This document shows, piece by piece, positions 1 to 9,398 of a stretch of 64,000 bases of DNA (position 1 is its first letter; each line of letters starts with the position of its first letter). The translations under genes and the position numbers were made by a program. The stretch is from positions 1-64,000 of the forward strand of contig NZ_FNHP01000012.1 of NCBI RefSeq assembly GCF_900103645.1, read 5' to 3'. The notes under the pieces were generated by a model that did no database searches, was not told the DNA's origin, and worked only from the letters and a program-made list of their open reading frames with translations. This stretch comes from Oryzisolibacter propanilivorax (GTDB lineage: Bacteria; Pseudomonadota; Gammaproteobacteria; Burkholderiales; Burkholderiaceae_C).

Positions 1-47
1 TCCTGCTTGAACTCCAGCGTGTAGCGCGCCAGCACTGTCTTCGTCAT
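1..47 (-). CDS. IS3-family transposase OrfA, N-terminal end only (cut by window edge)
   Basis: Read on the minus strand, an ATG at 47 opens a frame beginning [15 protein letters not shown], which resembles the start of IS3-type OrfA helix-turn-helix proteins (a short basic leader followed by Y-x-x-EFK). Only about 15 residues lie in the window, so family identity is inferred from this short stretch. A purine-rich GAGGAAG sits just upstream. The element would extend left of the window. I could not identify its terminal inverted repeat in the 100 bases to the right. Confidence 0.5.
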   Translation of the reverse strand, partial: MTKTVLARYTLEFKQ

Positions 48-152
48 GTCCGTCTTCCTCGCTTGTATTGAAACACCCAGCAAGGGGTACGTTTTTCGAG
101 GGCAAGGTCAGGCTCGCACAGCACTCCAGCATTAGGTGGCGATAACCAATGG

Positions 153-1154
153 CTACACGTGTGACTGCTTGGTGATCTCCAGCGAGCGCAGGCGCAGCTC
201 TGCGTCGTACACGTCGGACACCAGCATGAACTCGTCGGCCCGGGTGCTGCTGGCCAGCGCGCGCAGGCCGGCGCGCACCGTCTCCGGCCCGCCGACCACG
301 CCCACGGCGAGGAAGTCGGCGATCGCCTGGCGCTCTTGGTAGCCCAGGCCCTCCAGGTAGCCCGGCACGGGCGGCGCCAGCAGGCCGCGCTGGCCGGTCA
401 GGATGCCCAGCACGCGCTGGTAAGTGCTGCTGGCCAGCAGCCGCGCCTCCTCGTCGGTGGGCGCGGCGATGACCGGCACGCCGATCACCACGTAGGGTCG
501 GGCCAGCACCTGGGAGGGGCGAAACAGCCGGCGGTACATCTCGATGGCCGCGTGCAGCATGCGCGGCGCGAAGTGCGAGGCAAACGCATACGGCAGGCCG
601 AGGTGCGCCGCCAGCTGCGCGGAAAACAGGCTGGAGCCGAGCAGCCAGATCGGCACCTCGGTGCCGGCGCCGGGCACGGCGACGAGCTTCTGGCCGGGTT
701 CGGCCGGCGCCAGCAGGCGTTGTAGCTCGGCCACGTCGCGCGGGAAGTCGGCCTCGGTCTCTACCCGGTCGCGGCGCAGCGCACGCATGGTCGCCGGGTC
801 GGTACCGGGGGCGCGGCCCAGCCCCAGGTCGATGCGGCCGGGGTAGAGCGTGGCCAGCGTGCCGAAGGCCTCGGCCACCACCAGCGGCGCATGGTTGGGC
901 AGCATGATGCCGCCCGAGCCGACGCGGATGCGCTGCGTGGCGCCGGCGATGTGCCCGATCAGCACCGCGGTGGCCGAGCTGGCAATGCCCGGCATGTTGT
1001 GGTGCTCGGCCAGCCAGTAGCGGGCAAAGCCCAGGCTTTCGGCGCGCTGCGCGGTGCGCACCGACAGCTGCAGCGCCTGGGCGACGCTGCCGCCTTCGCG
1101 CACGGCGACCAGGTCGAGAAAGGACAGCAGGGGAAGGGAAGGATGGGCGGTCAT
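153..1154 (-). CDS. LLM class flavin-dependent oxidoreductase (luciferase-like, group 1)
   Basis: A 333-residue protein with the luciferase-like monooxygenase fold. The sequence shows the typical [14 protein letters not shown] segment around residue 50, then the [16 protein letters not shown] strand-turn and the [14 protein letters not shown] motif that are characteristic of the group 1 (MsnO8-like) bacterial family. These enzymes bind FMN or F420; the substrate is unknown for this protein. The start at 1154 is chosen because the family begins close to the LSFLDL strand; the frame stays open upstream to 1277 but that extension looks non-homologous. It is monocistronic and divergent from the CZB protein gene. 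Confidence 0.85.
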   Translation of the reverse strand: MTAHPSLPLLSFLDLVAVREGGSVAQALQLSVRTAQRAESLGFARYWLAEHHNMPGIASSATAVLIGHIAGATQRIRVGSGGIMLPNHAPLVVAEAFGTLATLYPGRIDLGLGRAPGTDPATMRALRRDRVETEADFPRDVAELQRLLAPAEPGQKLVAVPGAGTEVPIWLLGSSLFSAQLAAHLGLPYAFASHFAPRMLHAAIEMYRRLFRPSQVLARPYVVIGVPVIAAPTDEEARLLASSTYQRVLGILTGQRGLLAPPVPGYLEGLGYQERQAIADFLAVGVVGGPETVRAGLRALASSTRADEFMLVSDVYDAELRLRSLEITKQSHV

Positions 1155-1300
1155 GGCGCCGATTGTGGGCGCATCGGCCAAGGAGTGCCTGTCAGGCAGA
1201 GGCGATGGTGGACGTTGGTGCTGGACGCTCAGCCCCGGGTAAGGCGGGGTGCGGATAATGCCTCGCCCATCCGGCACAGACCGGGGGAGGGAGGGATGCC

Positions 1301-1807
1301 ATGGGATTTTTCAGCCGACTGTTCGCCCCGGCGGCGGACGCCAGCCCGGCCCCTTCGGGCTGGACCGACCTGCCGGAAGGCGAGGCCAGCGCGCTGGTGC
1401 TGCCGGACCCGGAGGCGGCGCATCTGCTGGCGCAGTTCGACATCGAGGCAGCCATCGTCGGCCACAAGCGTTGGCTGCCATGGCTGGGCACGCTGCTGCA
1501 GGGCCAGCGCGACGAGCGCCTGCGGGCCGAGGTGGTGGACGATGCCGGCTCATCCGAACTCGGCCACTGGCTGCAGGGCGCCGGTCGCGCCGCGCTGGGC
1601 CACTTCCCAGCGTTCGAGATGCTGCTGCGCCGCCACGGCTTCTTTCACCAGCAGGCGGCGGCGTTCATCCGCCACATCGAGGCCGGCGAACGCGCGCAGG
1701 CCGAGCAGGCCTACAAGGCCTGCCAGCACGCCTCGCGCCAGGTGGTGCTGCTGCTGCGCGAGCTGCAGAAGGGCCTGAAAACCCCTGTTGTGCTATCAAA
1801 AAAATAG
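1301..1807 (+). CDS. CZB-domain (chemoreceptor zinc-binding type) protein
   Basis: A 168-residue soluble protein resembling the CZB domain found in chemoreceptors and diguanylate cyclases. Visible features are His55 in GHKRWLPWL, the ELGHWLQG motif at 86-93, and the paired His112/His116 in RRHGFFH. CZB normally uses a His-Cys-His-His zinc site, and the expected Cys position in the C-x-L-G-x-W motif is Ser85 here, so zinc binding may be weakened or altered. No signalling partner domain or membrane segment is present. The final residues VLSKK and the TAG stop lie in a copy of the AGCTATCAAA repeat, so the original C-terminus has probably been replaced. Confidence 0.7.
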   Translation: MGFFSRLFAPAADASPAPSGWTDLPEGEASALVLPDPEAAHLLAQFDIEAAIVGHKRWLPWLGTLLQGQRDERLRAEVVDDAGSSELGHWLQGAGRAALGHFPAFEMLLRRHGFFHQQAAAFIRHIEAGERAQAEQAYKACQHASRQVVLLLRELQKGLKTPVVLSKK

Positions 1808-1858
1808 CTCCAGGCCGTTGTCTTCAAAGGGCTGATGGCCCAAAACCCTTGAAACCCG
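1776..1858. repeat. AGCTATCAAA-type small repeat, copy at the gene 3' end
   Basis: Contains TGCTATCAAAAAAATAGCTCC followed by an imperfect inverted repeat around CAAAGGGCTGATGGCCC. It overlaps the last codons and stop of the CZB gene and ends at the gspE stop. The same core recurs more than ten times in the window. Confidence 0.7.
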
Positions 1859-3247
1859 TCAGTCGCGCGTCACGCGCAGCACTTCCTCGGCGCTGGTAAT
1901 GCCGGCCTCGACCAGGCGCTGGCCATCCTGCTTCATCAGCTGCATGCCGCCGGCCAGGGCCTGGGCGCGGATCTCGCCCTCCGGCGCGCCGGCGTGGATC
2001 TGCGCGCGGATGGCGTCGTCCACCAGCAGCAGCTCGAACACGCCGGTGCGCCCGGCGTAGCCGGTCTGGCCGCAGGCGTCGCAGCCGGCGCCGGCGCACA
2101 CGCCGCAGTACTTGCGCACCAGGCGCTGCGCCAGCACGCCCAGCAGCGACGACGACAGCAGGAACGGCTCCACGCCCATGTCGATCAGCCGGGTGACGGC
2201 GCTGGCGGCGTCGTTGGTGTGCAGCGTGGCCAGCACCAGGTGGCCGGTCAGGCTGGCCTGGATGGCGATCTGCGCGGTCTCGAAGTCGCGGATCTCGCCG
2301 ATCATGATCACGTCCGGGTCCTGGCGCAGGATGGCGCGCAGCGCGCGTGCGAAGCTCAGCTCGATGCGGCTGTTGACCTGCGTCTGGCCGACGCCGGGCA
2401 GCTCGTACTCGATCGGGTCTTCCACCGTCATGATGTTGCTGCGCGTGGCGTCCAGCCGGGCCAGCGCCGCGTACAGCGTGGTCGTCTTGCCGGATCCGGT
2501 CGGGCCGGTGACCAGCACGATGCCGTGCGGCTGGGCGATGAGGCGCTCCATGCGCGCCAGCACCTGGCCCTGCATGCCCACGGCCTCCAGCTGCAGGCGC
2601 GACTCGCTCTTGTCCAGCAGGCGCAGCACGGCGCGCTCGCCGTGGGCGTTGGGCAGCGTGGATACGCGCACGTCGATAGCTCTGGTCCCTAAGCGCAGGC
2701 TGATGCGCCCGTCCTGCGGCAGGCGCTTTTCCGAAATATCGAGGTCGGCCATGATCTTCAGCCGGCTGATCAGCGCGGCGTGCAGCGCGCGGTTCGGCTG
2801 CACCACCTCGCGCAACTGACCGTCCACGCGAAAGCGCACGCTGGAATGGCGCTCGTAGGGCTCGATGTGGATGTCGCTGGCGCCGTCGCGCACCGCCTGG
2901 GTCAGCAGCGCGTTGAGCATGCGGATGATGGGCGCGTCGCCGGCGCTCTCCAGCAGGTCTTCCACCGCGGGCAGTTCCTGCATCATGCGTGACAGGTCGG
3001 CGCCTTCCTCGACCTCGCTGACCACCATCGCGGCGCTCGACTCGGACTGCGAATAGGCTTGGCTGATGCGCTGGGCCAGCTGCGGCGCGTCCAGCGCCTG
3101 CAGCTGCTGCACCGGGTGCTTGCGCAGCACCTCCGACAGCGCCGTGGGCGCGGGCTGCGGGCCGTGCCACAGCAGCAGCTGGTGGCCGTCGTCCTCCAGC
3201 AGCAGCTGGTGCGTGCGCGCGAAGGCGTAGGGCAGGGGATGGCGCAT
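1859..3247 (-). CDS. gspE: Type II secretion system ATPase GspE
   Basis: A 462-residue cytoplasmic hexameric ATPase that powers pseudopilus assembly. The sequence shows a short N-terminal region, the ATPase core with Walker A GPTGSGKT (248-255), the Asp box around VEDPIEYEL, Walker B VIMIGEIRD (313-321), the His box TGHLVLATLHTNDA, and a zinc motif with Cys381, Cys384, Cys389 and Cys392. It is shorter than many GspE proteins because the N1 region is reduced. It is the last gene of the minus-strand gsp operon, 21 bases after gspD. The usual downstream partner gspF is absent. Confidence 0.95.
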   Translation of the reverse strand: MRHPLPYAFARTHQLLLEDDGHQLLLWHGPQPAPTALSEVLRKHPVQQLQALDAPQLAQRISQAYSQSESSAAMVVSEVEEGADLSRMMQELPAVEDLLESAGDAPIIRMLNALLTQAVRDGASDIHIEPYERHSSVRFRVDGQLREVVQPNRALHAALISRLKIMADLDISEKRLPQDGRISLRLGTRAIDVRVSTLPNAHGERAVLRLLDKSESRLQLEAVGMQGQVLARMERLIAQPHGIVLVTGPTGSGKTTTLYAALARLDATRSNIMTVEDPIEYELPGVGQTQVNSRIELSFARALRAILRQDPDVIMIGEIRDFETAQIAIQASLTGHLVLATLHTNDAASAVTRLIDMGVEPFLLSSSLLGVLAQRLVRKYCGVCAGAGCDACGQTGYAGRTGVFELLLVDDAIRAQIHAGAPEGEIRAQALAGGMQLMKQDGQRLVEAGITSAEEVLRVTRD

Positions 3248-3268
3248 GCGCGAAGGTCCTCGCCGCCG

Positions 3269-5605
3269 TCAGGGCGACTGGTAGGCGGGGTCGGCCACAG
3301 GCGCGGGCGCCGGCCGGGGCGCGGGCGCTGCCGGCCGCACCGGCGCCAGTGGCGCGGGGGCGGGCAGACCAGCGCCGGGCGCCGCGGGCAGCGGCGGCAG
3401 CACCGGCGCGTCGGGCACGGCGCGCAGCAGGCTGCTCGGTGCGGGCTGGCTGGTCTGCTGCAGCGCGCGGATGGCGTCGTAGCGGTCCATCATCAGCGCG
3501 TCGCTGGTGGCGCTGTCGCGGATCACCATCGGGCGCAGGAAGACCATCAGGTTGGTCTTCTCGCGCGTGCGCTTTTCGCTCCTGAACAGCCCGCCGACCA
3601 CCGGCAGGTCGCCGGCCAGCGGCACCTTGTCCTGGGCCAGACCGTAGCTGTCCTCCAGCAGGCCGCCGATGACGATCACGCTGCCGTCGTCCACCAGCAC
3701 CGTGGACTCGATCGAGCGCTTGCTGGTGGTGGGCCCATTGACGTTGTTCAGCGTGTTGGCGGCGACCTTGGAGACCTCCTGGTACAGCGTCAGCTTGACG
3801 GTGCCGTTCTCGTTGATCTGCGGGCGCACGCGCAGCATCAGGCCTACGTCCTTGCGCTCCACGGTGGTGAAAGGGTTCACCGCGCCGCCGACGCCGCCGG
3901 TGTTGGCATAAGAGCCGGTGGGGAAGGGCACGTTGTCGCCGATGACGATCTGCGCCTCCTCGTTGTCCAGCGTCATCAGGTTGGGCGTGGACAGCACGTT
4001 GGCGTCGCCGGTGTTTTCCAGGAACGTGGCCAGCGCGCCCAGGTAGTACTTGCCGTTGATGCGCGGCGCCACGGCAAGGTTCATGCCCGGCGCCGGCTTG
4101 GCGGCGGCCAGCGCCGACAGGTTGCCGTTGGCGGCATTGGCCGCGGCGATCGCCAGGTCCAGGATGTTGGTGCCAGCCACACCCGAGTTAGTACCCAGCA
4201 CGCCCAGCGTGCCGCCCATGTGGCCCAGCACCCCCTGCCACTGGATGCCGAACTCGGCCACCTTGCTGGCGCGCACCTCGACGATCAGGCTCTCCACCAG
4301 CACCTGCGCGCGGCGCCCGTCCAGCTTGTCGATCACGGCGCGGATCTGCCGGTACAGGGGGTCGGGCGCGGTGATGATCAGCGAGTTGGTGGTCGGGTCA
4401 GCCTGGATATAGCCGCCGGTGGAGGGCTGATTGGCGTTGCCGCCGTTGTTGCCCGACAGCGACGGGGCGCCGGCGCCCAGGCCACCGGCGTTCAGCCCGC
4501 TCGCGCTCTGGCCCAGGCCGCTGGCCTGGTTGCCCATGCCGCCGGACAGACCACCCACGCCGCGCGCGCCCCCACTAGCGGGGCTGGTGGCGGCGCCCGC
4601 GCTGGCGGTGTCGCTGCCGCCCGCGCCCAGGGCCGCGCGCAGCGTGGTCGCCAGCTTCACGGCGTCGGCGTTCTTCAGGTACACCACATGGATGTTGCCC
4701 GCCGCGCCACCGGCGCCAGGCGCCGCCGGCTGGTCCAGCCGCGCCACCAGCGAGCGCACCAACGCCACCCGCGCCGGGTTGGCCGCGCGCACGATCAGCG
4801 CGTTGCTGCGCGGCTCGGCCAGCAGCGTGGTCCTGAACGAGGTATCGCTCTGGCCCGGCGTGGCCGCGGCCACCGCGCCGCCCGTGGCCCCGCCGCTGCC
4901 ACCGCCCTCGATCAGCCGCGCCACCAGCGGCGCCAGCTCGCTGGCGATGGCGTGCTGCAGCGGGATGACCTCGACGTCGCTGGCGTTGGACACGTCCATC
5001 GCCGCGATGATGCGCGCCAGGCGCTGCAGGTTGTCGGCGTAGTCGGTGATGACCAGGCTGTTGTTGCCCGGGTTGACGTTGATGGTGTTGTTCGGGCTGA
5101 TGAGCGGGCGCAGCACCGGCACCAGGTTGGCCGCGTTCTCGAAGTTCAGCTTGAAGATCTGCGTGACGATCTGCCCGCCCGTGGGCGCGCGCCCCGACGG
5201 GCCCTGCGTCACCGCCACGCTGCCGGTCTGCAGCTTGGCGTCGGCCTCGGGCACGACCTTGTACAGCCCGGCCGACTCGACCACCGTGAAGCCCTGCAGG
5301 CGCAGCGCCGCCAGGAACTGGTCGAAGGCGCGCGCCGGCGAAACGGCGCGTTCGGTCACCAGCGTCATCTGGCCCTTGACGCGCGGGTCCACCACCACGT
5401 TGCGCCCGGTGATGGTGGCCAGGGTGCGCGCCACGGCCTCGATGTCGGCACCGTTGAAGTTCAGCGTCACCGGCTCGTTGGCGCGCACGCTGCCGGTCTG
5501 CGCCTGGGCAGGCAAGGTGCTGCAGGCGCCGGCCAGCAAAGCGCTGGCCGCTATCGAATGCAGAGCGTGGCGCAGGCGGCGGCGGTTCAGGGGGTTCATA
5601 AGCAT
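3269..5605 (-). CDS. gspD: Type II secretion system secretin GspD
   Basis: About 778 residues, forming the outer-membrane secretin ring. After a Sec signal peptide (hydrophobic segment, probable cleavage after AQA near residue 35) come the N0 domain (LNFNGADIEAVARTLATITG), the repeated N1-N3 domains (VIPLQHAIASELAPLVARL; IHVVYLKNADAVKLA; QILVESLIVEV-like strand), and the conserved secretin domain with VPLAGDLPVVGGLFR near the C-terminus. A long Gly/Ala/Ser-rich insert lies between N2 and N3, and a Pro/Ala-rich tail follows the secretin domain. An ATG at 5599, two codons in, is an alternative start; neither has a strong ribosome binding site. Confidence 0.93.
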   Translation of the reverse strand: MLMNPLNRRRLRHALHSIAASALLAGACSTLPAQAQTGSVRANEPVTLNFNGADIEAVARTLATITGRNVVVDPRVKGQMTLVTERAVSPARAFDQFLAALRLQGFTVVESAGLYKVVPEADAKLQTGSVAVTQGPSGRAPTGGQIVTQIFKLNFENAANLVPVLRPLISPNNTINVNPGNNSLVITDYADNLQRLARIIAAMDVSNASDVEVIPLQHAIASELAPLVARLIEGGGSGGATGGAVAAATPGQSDTSFRTTLLAEPRSNALIVRAANPARVALVRSLVARLDQPAAPGAGGAAGNIHVVYLKNADAVKLATTLRAALGAGGSDTASAGAATSPASGGARGVGGLSGGMGNQASGLGQSASGLNAGGLGAGAPSLSGNNGGNANQPSTGGYIQADPTTNSLIITAPDPLYRQIRAVIDKLDGRRAQVLVESLIVEVRASKVAEFGIQWQGVLGHMGGTLGVLGTNSGVAGTNILDLAIAAANAANGNLSALAAAKPAPGMNLAVAPRINGKYYLGALATFLENTGDANVLSTPNLMTLDNEEAQIVIGDNVPFPTGSYANTGGVGGAVNPFTTVERKDVGLMLRVRPQINENGTVKLTLYQEVSKVAANTLNNVNGPTTSKRSIESTVLVDDGSVIVIGGLLEDSYGLAQDKVPLAGDLPVVGGLFRSEKRTREKTNLMVFLRPMVIRDSATSDALMMDRYDAIRALQQTSQPAPSSLLRAVPDAPVLPPLPAAPGAGLPAPAPLAPVRPAAPAPRPAPAPVADPAYQSP

Positions 5606-5628
5606 CGCAAGGCGGGGCTGCAACAAGG

Positions 5629-6447
5629 TCAGCCCAGGGTGATGAGCGAGCGTGCGCCGCTGCGTCGCCCGATGATATTCAACAGATTCGCCAGCGCCCC
5701 TTCGCGCCCCGGCGCGGCGCGCGCCTCGCCGGAAAAACGCAGGCGCTGGCCGACCCAGTGACCGCTGCCCGACAGCAGCAGCGCGCCGTCCAGCGTGGAC
5801 AGCTGCAGCTGCGGCGCCTCGCCGCCGTGCAGCGCCAGCCGGTAGCTGCCCATGGGTCGCAGCGTGGACAGGCGCGAGGACATGGCCAGCGCGTCCAGCC
5901 GGGCGCTGCCCGCCAGCTGCAGCCGGCCGTCGGCCCAAGCCAGACGCAGGCCCTTGGTGGCCAGCTGCAGCTGGCCCTGCGGCTGCAGCGTGTTCCACGG
6001 CGTGCCCAGGCCGGCCAGCACGGCGGCGGGCCACTGGCTGCGGCCGTCCTCCAGGCGCAACTGCAGCGCGCGCCAGCCGGCGCGCAGGTGCAGCGCGAGC
6101 GGTTCGGGCGTGCAGCAGGCGGTCTGCAGGCGCACGCGCGCGCCCAGCCATGCCGGGCGCAGCTGCCAGTGCACGCGCGCGGGCAGCGCGGCGCGGTCCT
6201 GGCTGCCGGCGCCGCCGGTCAGCACCAGTTGCGCCGAGCCGTCCCAGACCGTGCCGCGCGCATCGTGCAGCTGCACCTGCGCGCCGCTGGCGCGCGCCAC
6301 GCCGGCCGCCAGCCAGCGCGCCGGTGCCGCGGCCAGCCCCACGGCCAGCACGCCCAGTGCGGCGCCGGCCAGCGCCCAGCCCCACGGCGCGCGGGCCGGG
6401 GCAGCGGAGGCAAGGGCGGGGCGGGGGCGGCGCGGCACGGGCTGCAA
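5629..6447 (-). CDS. gspN: Type II secretion system protein GspN
   Basis: A 272-residue bitopic inner-membrane protein with one N-terminal transmembrane segment (about residues 22-48) and a periplasmic beta-rich region. The sequence LHDARGTVWDGSAQLVL is the typical GspN signature following the membrane anchor. GspN is an accessory component present in a subset of type II systems, and its order after gspM and before gspD matches betaproteobacterial gsp loci. The gene lies 23 bases upstream of gspD and 18 bases after gspM, consistent with co-transcription. Confidence 0.85.
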   Translation of the reverse strand: MQPVPRRPRPALASAAPARAPWGWALAGAALGVLAVGLAAAPARWLAAGVARASGAQVQLHDARGTVWDGSAQLVLTGGAGSQDRAALPARVHWQLRPAWLGARVRLQTACCTPEPLALHLRAGWRALQLRLEDGRSQWPAAVLAGLGTPWNTLQPQGQLQLATKGLRLAWADGRLQLAGSARLDALAMSSRLSTLRPMGSYRLALHGGEAPQLQLSTLDGALLLSGSGHWVGQRLRFSGEARAAPGREGALANLLNIIGRRSGARSLITLG

Positions 6448-6465
6448 GCGAAGGGCAGGAAAAAA

Positions 6466-6996
6466 TCAGCCGGGCGGCAGGGCCAGCACCAGCGTGCCGT
6501 CCCAGGCGGGCGCGGCGCCGGGAGCGCTGCTGCGCGTCAGGCGCGCCTGCAGCGGCGTGGCGTGCGCCTGCGCGCGCACCTGCGCCAGCCAGCGCGCCAG
6601 CGCCTCGGCCGGTACCTGCTGCAGGGTGACGGTGGCCTGCTCGCCGGCGATCACCAGGCGCGCCCCGTCACCTAGCAGCTGGCCGGTGGCGCCGCGCAGC
6701 GCCGCCAGCGCATCGACGGCCGGCGCGCGCGGTGCCTGCTGCAGCTGCTGCGCCTCGGCCTGCAGCTGCAGCATCTGCTGCAGCTGGGCGTCCACCTGGG
6801 CGTGGCGCGCGGCCGAGGTCTTCCAGGTCAGCAGCGCCGGCGCCAGCAGCAGCCACCACAGCAGCGCCAGCGCCACCAGCGCGCCGGCCAGCAGCACCAG
6901 CGTCTGCTCGCGCGCGGCCAGGCGGCGCCACTGCGCCTGCAGCGGCGCCCAGGCCTGGGCCAGAGCGGGAGGGGTTTTCAGGGCGCGGGGGGTCAT
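6466..6996 (-). CDS. gspM: Type II secretion system protein GspM
   Basis: A 176-residue inner-membrane platform protein. It has a short cytoplasmic N-terminus, one transmembrane helix around residues 34-57 (LVLLAGALVALALLWWLLL), a Gln-rich coiled-coil stretch (ARHAQVDAQLQQMLQLQAEA) and a periplasmic ferredoxin-like domain. The ATG at 6996 overlaps the gspL stop by four bases (ATGA), indicating translational coupling. GspM partners with GspL. Confidence 0.88.
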   Translation of the reverse strand: MTPRALKTPPALAQAWAPLQAQWRRLAAREQTLVLLAGALVALALLWWLLLAPALLTWKTSAARHAQVDAQLQQMLQLQAEAQQLQQAPRAPAVDALAALRGATGQLLGDGARLVIAGEQATVTLQQVPAEALARWLAQVRAQAHATPLQARLTRSSAPGAAPAWDGTLVLALPPG

Positions 6997-8234
6997 GGCG
7001 TGCCCCCGGCGGCGGCCAGCAGCACCAGCGTGCCGTCGTCCTGCTGGCGCGCGTCGGCCTGATCCCCGGCCAGGCGCTGGCGCAGCGCGGCCAGTTCCTC
7101 CGCGCCCAAGGCAATGCCGCGCAGGCGCAGCTCGCCGTCGCCGTATTCGATGGCGCTGGGCAGGCGGCCGGGCGGCAGGGCCGTTGCAGCGGCGGCCAAA
7201 AGCGGCTCCAGGTCGCGCGGCGACAGGCCGCCCGCGCCGGCGCGCAATCGCGCCAGCTCGCGCTGCATCTGCAGCGGCGCGTCCACCACCACCTGCACCT
7301 GCGGGAAGGTGCCGGTCAGCACGGCGCGCACCTGCGCCTGTTGGGCGGCCAGCTGCTGGCGGTCCTGCAGCGCCCACAGGTTCAGGCCGATGACGTGCAC
7401 CGCCAGTGCCAGCCCCAGACCCCAGCGCGCGGCGCGCCACTGCGGTGCGCGCAAGAAGGTGTTGGCGCCGCCCGCGGCGCGGCGCAGCGCGCGCCGGCGG
7501 CCGCTGCTGGCCAGGTCGAGCTGGGCCAGGTCCCAGGCGCCGCGCGCGGCGGCCAGGGCGCGCTCGGGCGCGGTCTGCAGTTGCACGGGGCGCGTCAGCA
7601 GCCGCTCGGCCAGGGCCACCACCGCAGGCTCGGCGCGCACCGGCGGCGCGCCTTCGGCGGCTGGCCCGGGCAGGCCCAGCGCGGGCGCAGCGGCCAGCGG
7701 CAGCACGGCCAGCGCCTGCTCGTCGCCCATGCCAGCCAGCACCAGGCGCGCGTCCTCGGGCGGACCGAGCACGGTGGCCTCTGTCTGCCCGCTGGCCGTG
7801 GCGCCGGGCGCGAATTCGGGCACCACCCGGTCGGCCGGGTGGCCGGCGGCCTCCAGGGTTTGCAGCGCCGCGCGCAGCCAGGCGCGGTCGCACACCGCGA
7901 CCCACGCCGGGCTGCCGGCCTGCGCGCCGGGCGCCAGGGCGAAGTGCAGCGCGGCGGGCTCGTCCAGCAGGTGCTCTTCCAGCAGGCCTTCCAGCACCGC
8001 GCGCAGCCGCGCCGGCTGGGCCAGCGAGCCGGGCGGCAGCGTCACGCGCTGCCAGGACAGGGCGCGCACCGGCACCAGCGCCACCGTCTCGCCGGTGCGT
8101 CCGGCACCGGGCAGCAGCGCGGCCTCGCTACTAGCGTGGCGCGTCACCGCCTGGCCGTCGGCGGACAGGACGTGGTCGTAGCGGTCGGGGGTGGCCGAGC
8201 CGGGCTCGGACAGGGTGATGACGAGGGTGCTCAT
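6993..8234 (-). CDS. gspL: Type II secretion system protein GspL
   Basis: A 413-residue protein linking the ATPase GspE to the pseudopilus platform. The N-terminal actin-like cytoplasmic domain shows LEEHLLDEPAALHFAL, typical of GspL, followed by a transmembrane helix near residues 270-290 (WGLGLALAVHVIGLNLWAL) and a periplasmic domain with YGDGELRLRG. Start and stop overlap the neighbouring gspK stop and gspM start by four bases each, so the three genes form a tightly coupled block. Confidence 0.9.
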   Translation of the reverse strand: MSTLVITLSEPGSATPDRYDHVLSADGQAVTRHASSEAALLPGAGRTGETVALVPVRALSWQRVTLPPGSLAQPARLRAVLEGLLEEHLLDEPAALHFALAPGAQAGSPAWVAVCDRAWLRAALQTLEAAGHPADRVVPEFAPGATASGQTEATVLGPPEDARLVLAGMGDEQALAVLPLAAAPALGLPGPAAEGAPPVRAEPAVVALAERLLTRPVQLQTAPERALAAARGAWDLAQLDLASSGRRRALRRAAGGANTFLRAPQWRAARWGLGLALAVHVIGLNLWALQDRQQLAAQQAQVRAVLTGTFPQVQVVVDAPLQMQRELARLRAGAGGLSPRDLEPLLAAAATALPPGRLPSAIEYGDGELRLRGIALGAEELAALRQRLAGDQADARQQDDGTLVLLAAAGGTP

Positions 8235-9232
8235 GGGCGGGTCGGCGCGGCATTGTAGGGGCCGGCCTGCGGCGCCCCGGCCGGGGGCAGTGCCCCGCGC
8301 TCGCGCCACAGGGTGCGCGCCTGGCCGCCTTCCTTGAGCACCAGCGAACGCTCCTCCACTGTGCTGCCCTCCAGGCGCAGGCGCCCGCGCACCTCGAAGT
8401 AGCGTGAGGAGACGGCGTGCGTGGCGGTGGTGATGCCGTTGCTGCCCGCGCGTGGCGTGCCCAGTAGGCGCATGGCGTCGGCCTCGCTCTTGAAATGCTG
8501 CGCCTCGCGCGCCTGCACCAGCTGCTGCGCCTGCGCCATGGACAGGCCGTCGGCACTGGCCCACAACACCACCGCGTCGGCGGTGTTCAGGTTGACTGGT
8601 GTGCGCGCCGGCAGCAGCGTGACGTAAGGCGTCAGCCGCGCCGCGCTGGCCGGCGGCAGGCCCCACCAGGTCAGCTGCGCGGCGCTTTGCGGCAGCAGCG
8701 GGGCGCTGGCGGGCGCGTCGGGCTGCAGGGCCTGCTGCAGCTGGCGCGCGAGTGCGTCCAGCTCGGCGCCGGACAGGCCGAGGTAGTCGAACAGGCGGGC
8801 GAACTGTTGGTAGGCGACGGCGTCCACCGCGTCGTCCTGCACCAGGTTGCGCAGGTTCAGCAGCGCCTGCTGGTCGCTGATCTGGCCGGACAAGAAGGCG
8901 TCGGCGGTGTCGGTGCTGGCGTCCTGCACCTGCGCCACGCCGCGCTGCGCGGCCAGGAACGTGGACAGGCGCGCCTCGGCCAGCGGCACCGACCAGGGCT
9001 CGGTCAGGTTGTCGGTGCCGTCGCCCGAGCGCGCCAGCGCGTCCTCGCGCAGGATCAGGCGCGACCAGTCCAGCGCGCCGACCAGGATCCACGCCGACTG
9101 GATGCGAGCGCGCTCGGCCGCCTCGACCTCGGTGGCGCGCCACTGCTGCCACAGCGCGGCGGCGGCGAAGCTGGCGACCAGGGTCACGGTCAGCATGGCG
9201 GCCAGCAGCGCGGCGCCGGCCTGGCGCCACAT
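8231..9232 (-). CDS. gspK: Type II secretion minor pseudopilin GspK
   Basis: A 333-residue minor pseudopilin that caps the pseudopilus. The chosen start gives MWRQAGAALLAAML, a short leader and hydrophobic helix lacking the Glu at +5, which is normal for GspK. The large globular domain contains FDYLGLSGAELDALARQL and the helix-hairpin-helix-like PVNLNTADAVVLWA. The frame is open upstream to 9373, but that extension runs through a small repeat and is unlikely to be translated. About 165 bases separate it from gspJ. Confidence 0.88.
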   Translation of the reverse strand: MWRQAGAALLAAMLTVTLVASFAAAALWQQWRATEVEAAERARIQSAWILVGALDWSRLILREDALARSGDGTDNLTEPWSVPLAEARLSTFLAAQRGVAQVQDASTDTADAFLSGQISDQQALLNLRNLVQDDAVDAVAYQQFARLFDYLGLSGAELDALARQLQQALQPDAPASAPLLPQSAAQLTWWGLPPASAARLTPYVTLLPARTPVNLNTADAVVLWASADGLSMAQAQQLVQAREAQHFKSEADAMRLLGTPRAGSNGITTATHAVSSRYFEVRGRLRLEGSTVEERSLVLKEGGQARTLWRERGALPPAGAPQAGPYNAAPTRP

Positions 9233-9339
9233 TGGCCGCCCGGCTCCGCGCACGGCGGGGCGCTGGCACGCGCGCACGCGTAGGCCCCTGGCATGGCAGG
9301 GGAAGCAGGGGAGCGCGCCAGCCCGGAAACGACCGTCAG

Positions 9340-9398
9340 GTATAAAAAGTGCCTCCAGCCCTTTGTTTGTCACGGCGCGCAGCTATCAAAACAGGAGT
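9340..9398. repeat. AGCTATCAAA-type small repeat between gspJ and gspK
   Basis: Contains TGCCTCCAGCCCTTTGTTTG and CAGCTATCAAAACAGGAG just downstream of the gspJ stop. It separates gspJ from gspK, which otherwise belong to a nearly gapless operon. Confidence 0.65.

Noticed and set aside
3059..5761. A 900-codon open frame on the plus strand opposite gspD and gspE
   Set aside because: It is a shadow frame of high-GC coding DNA: low-complexity Arg/His/Gln-rich translation, no recognisable domain, and it lies antisense to well-conserved secretion genes.
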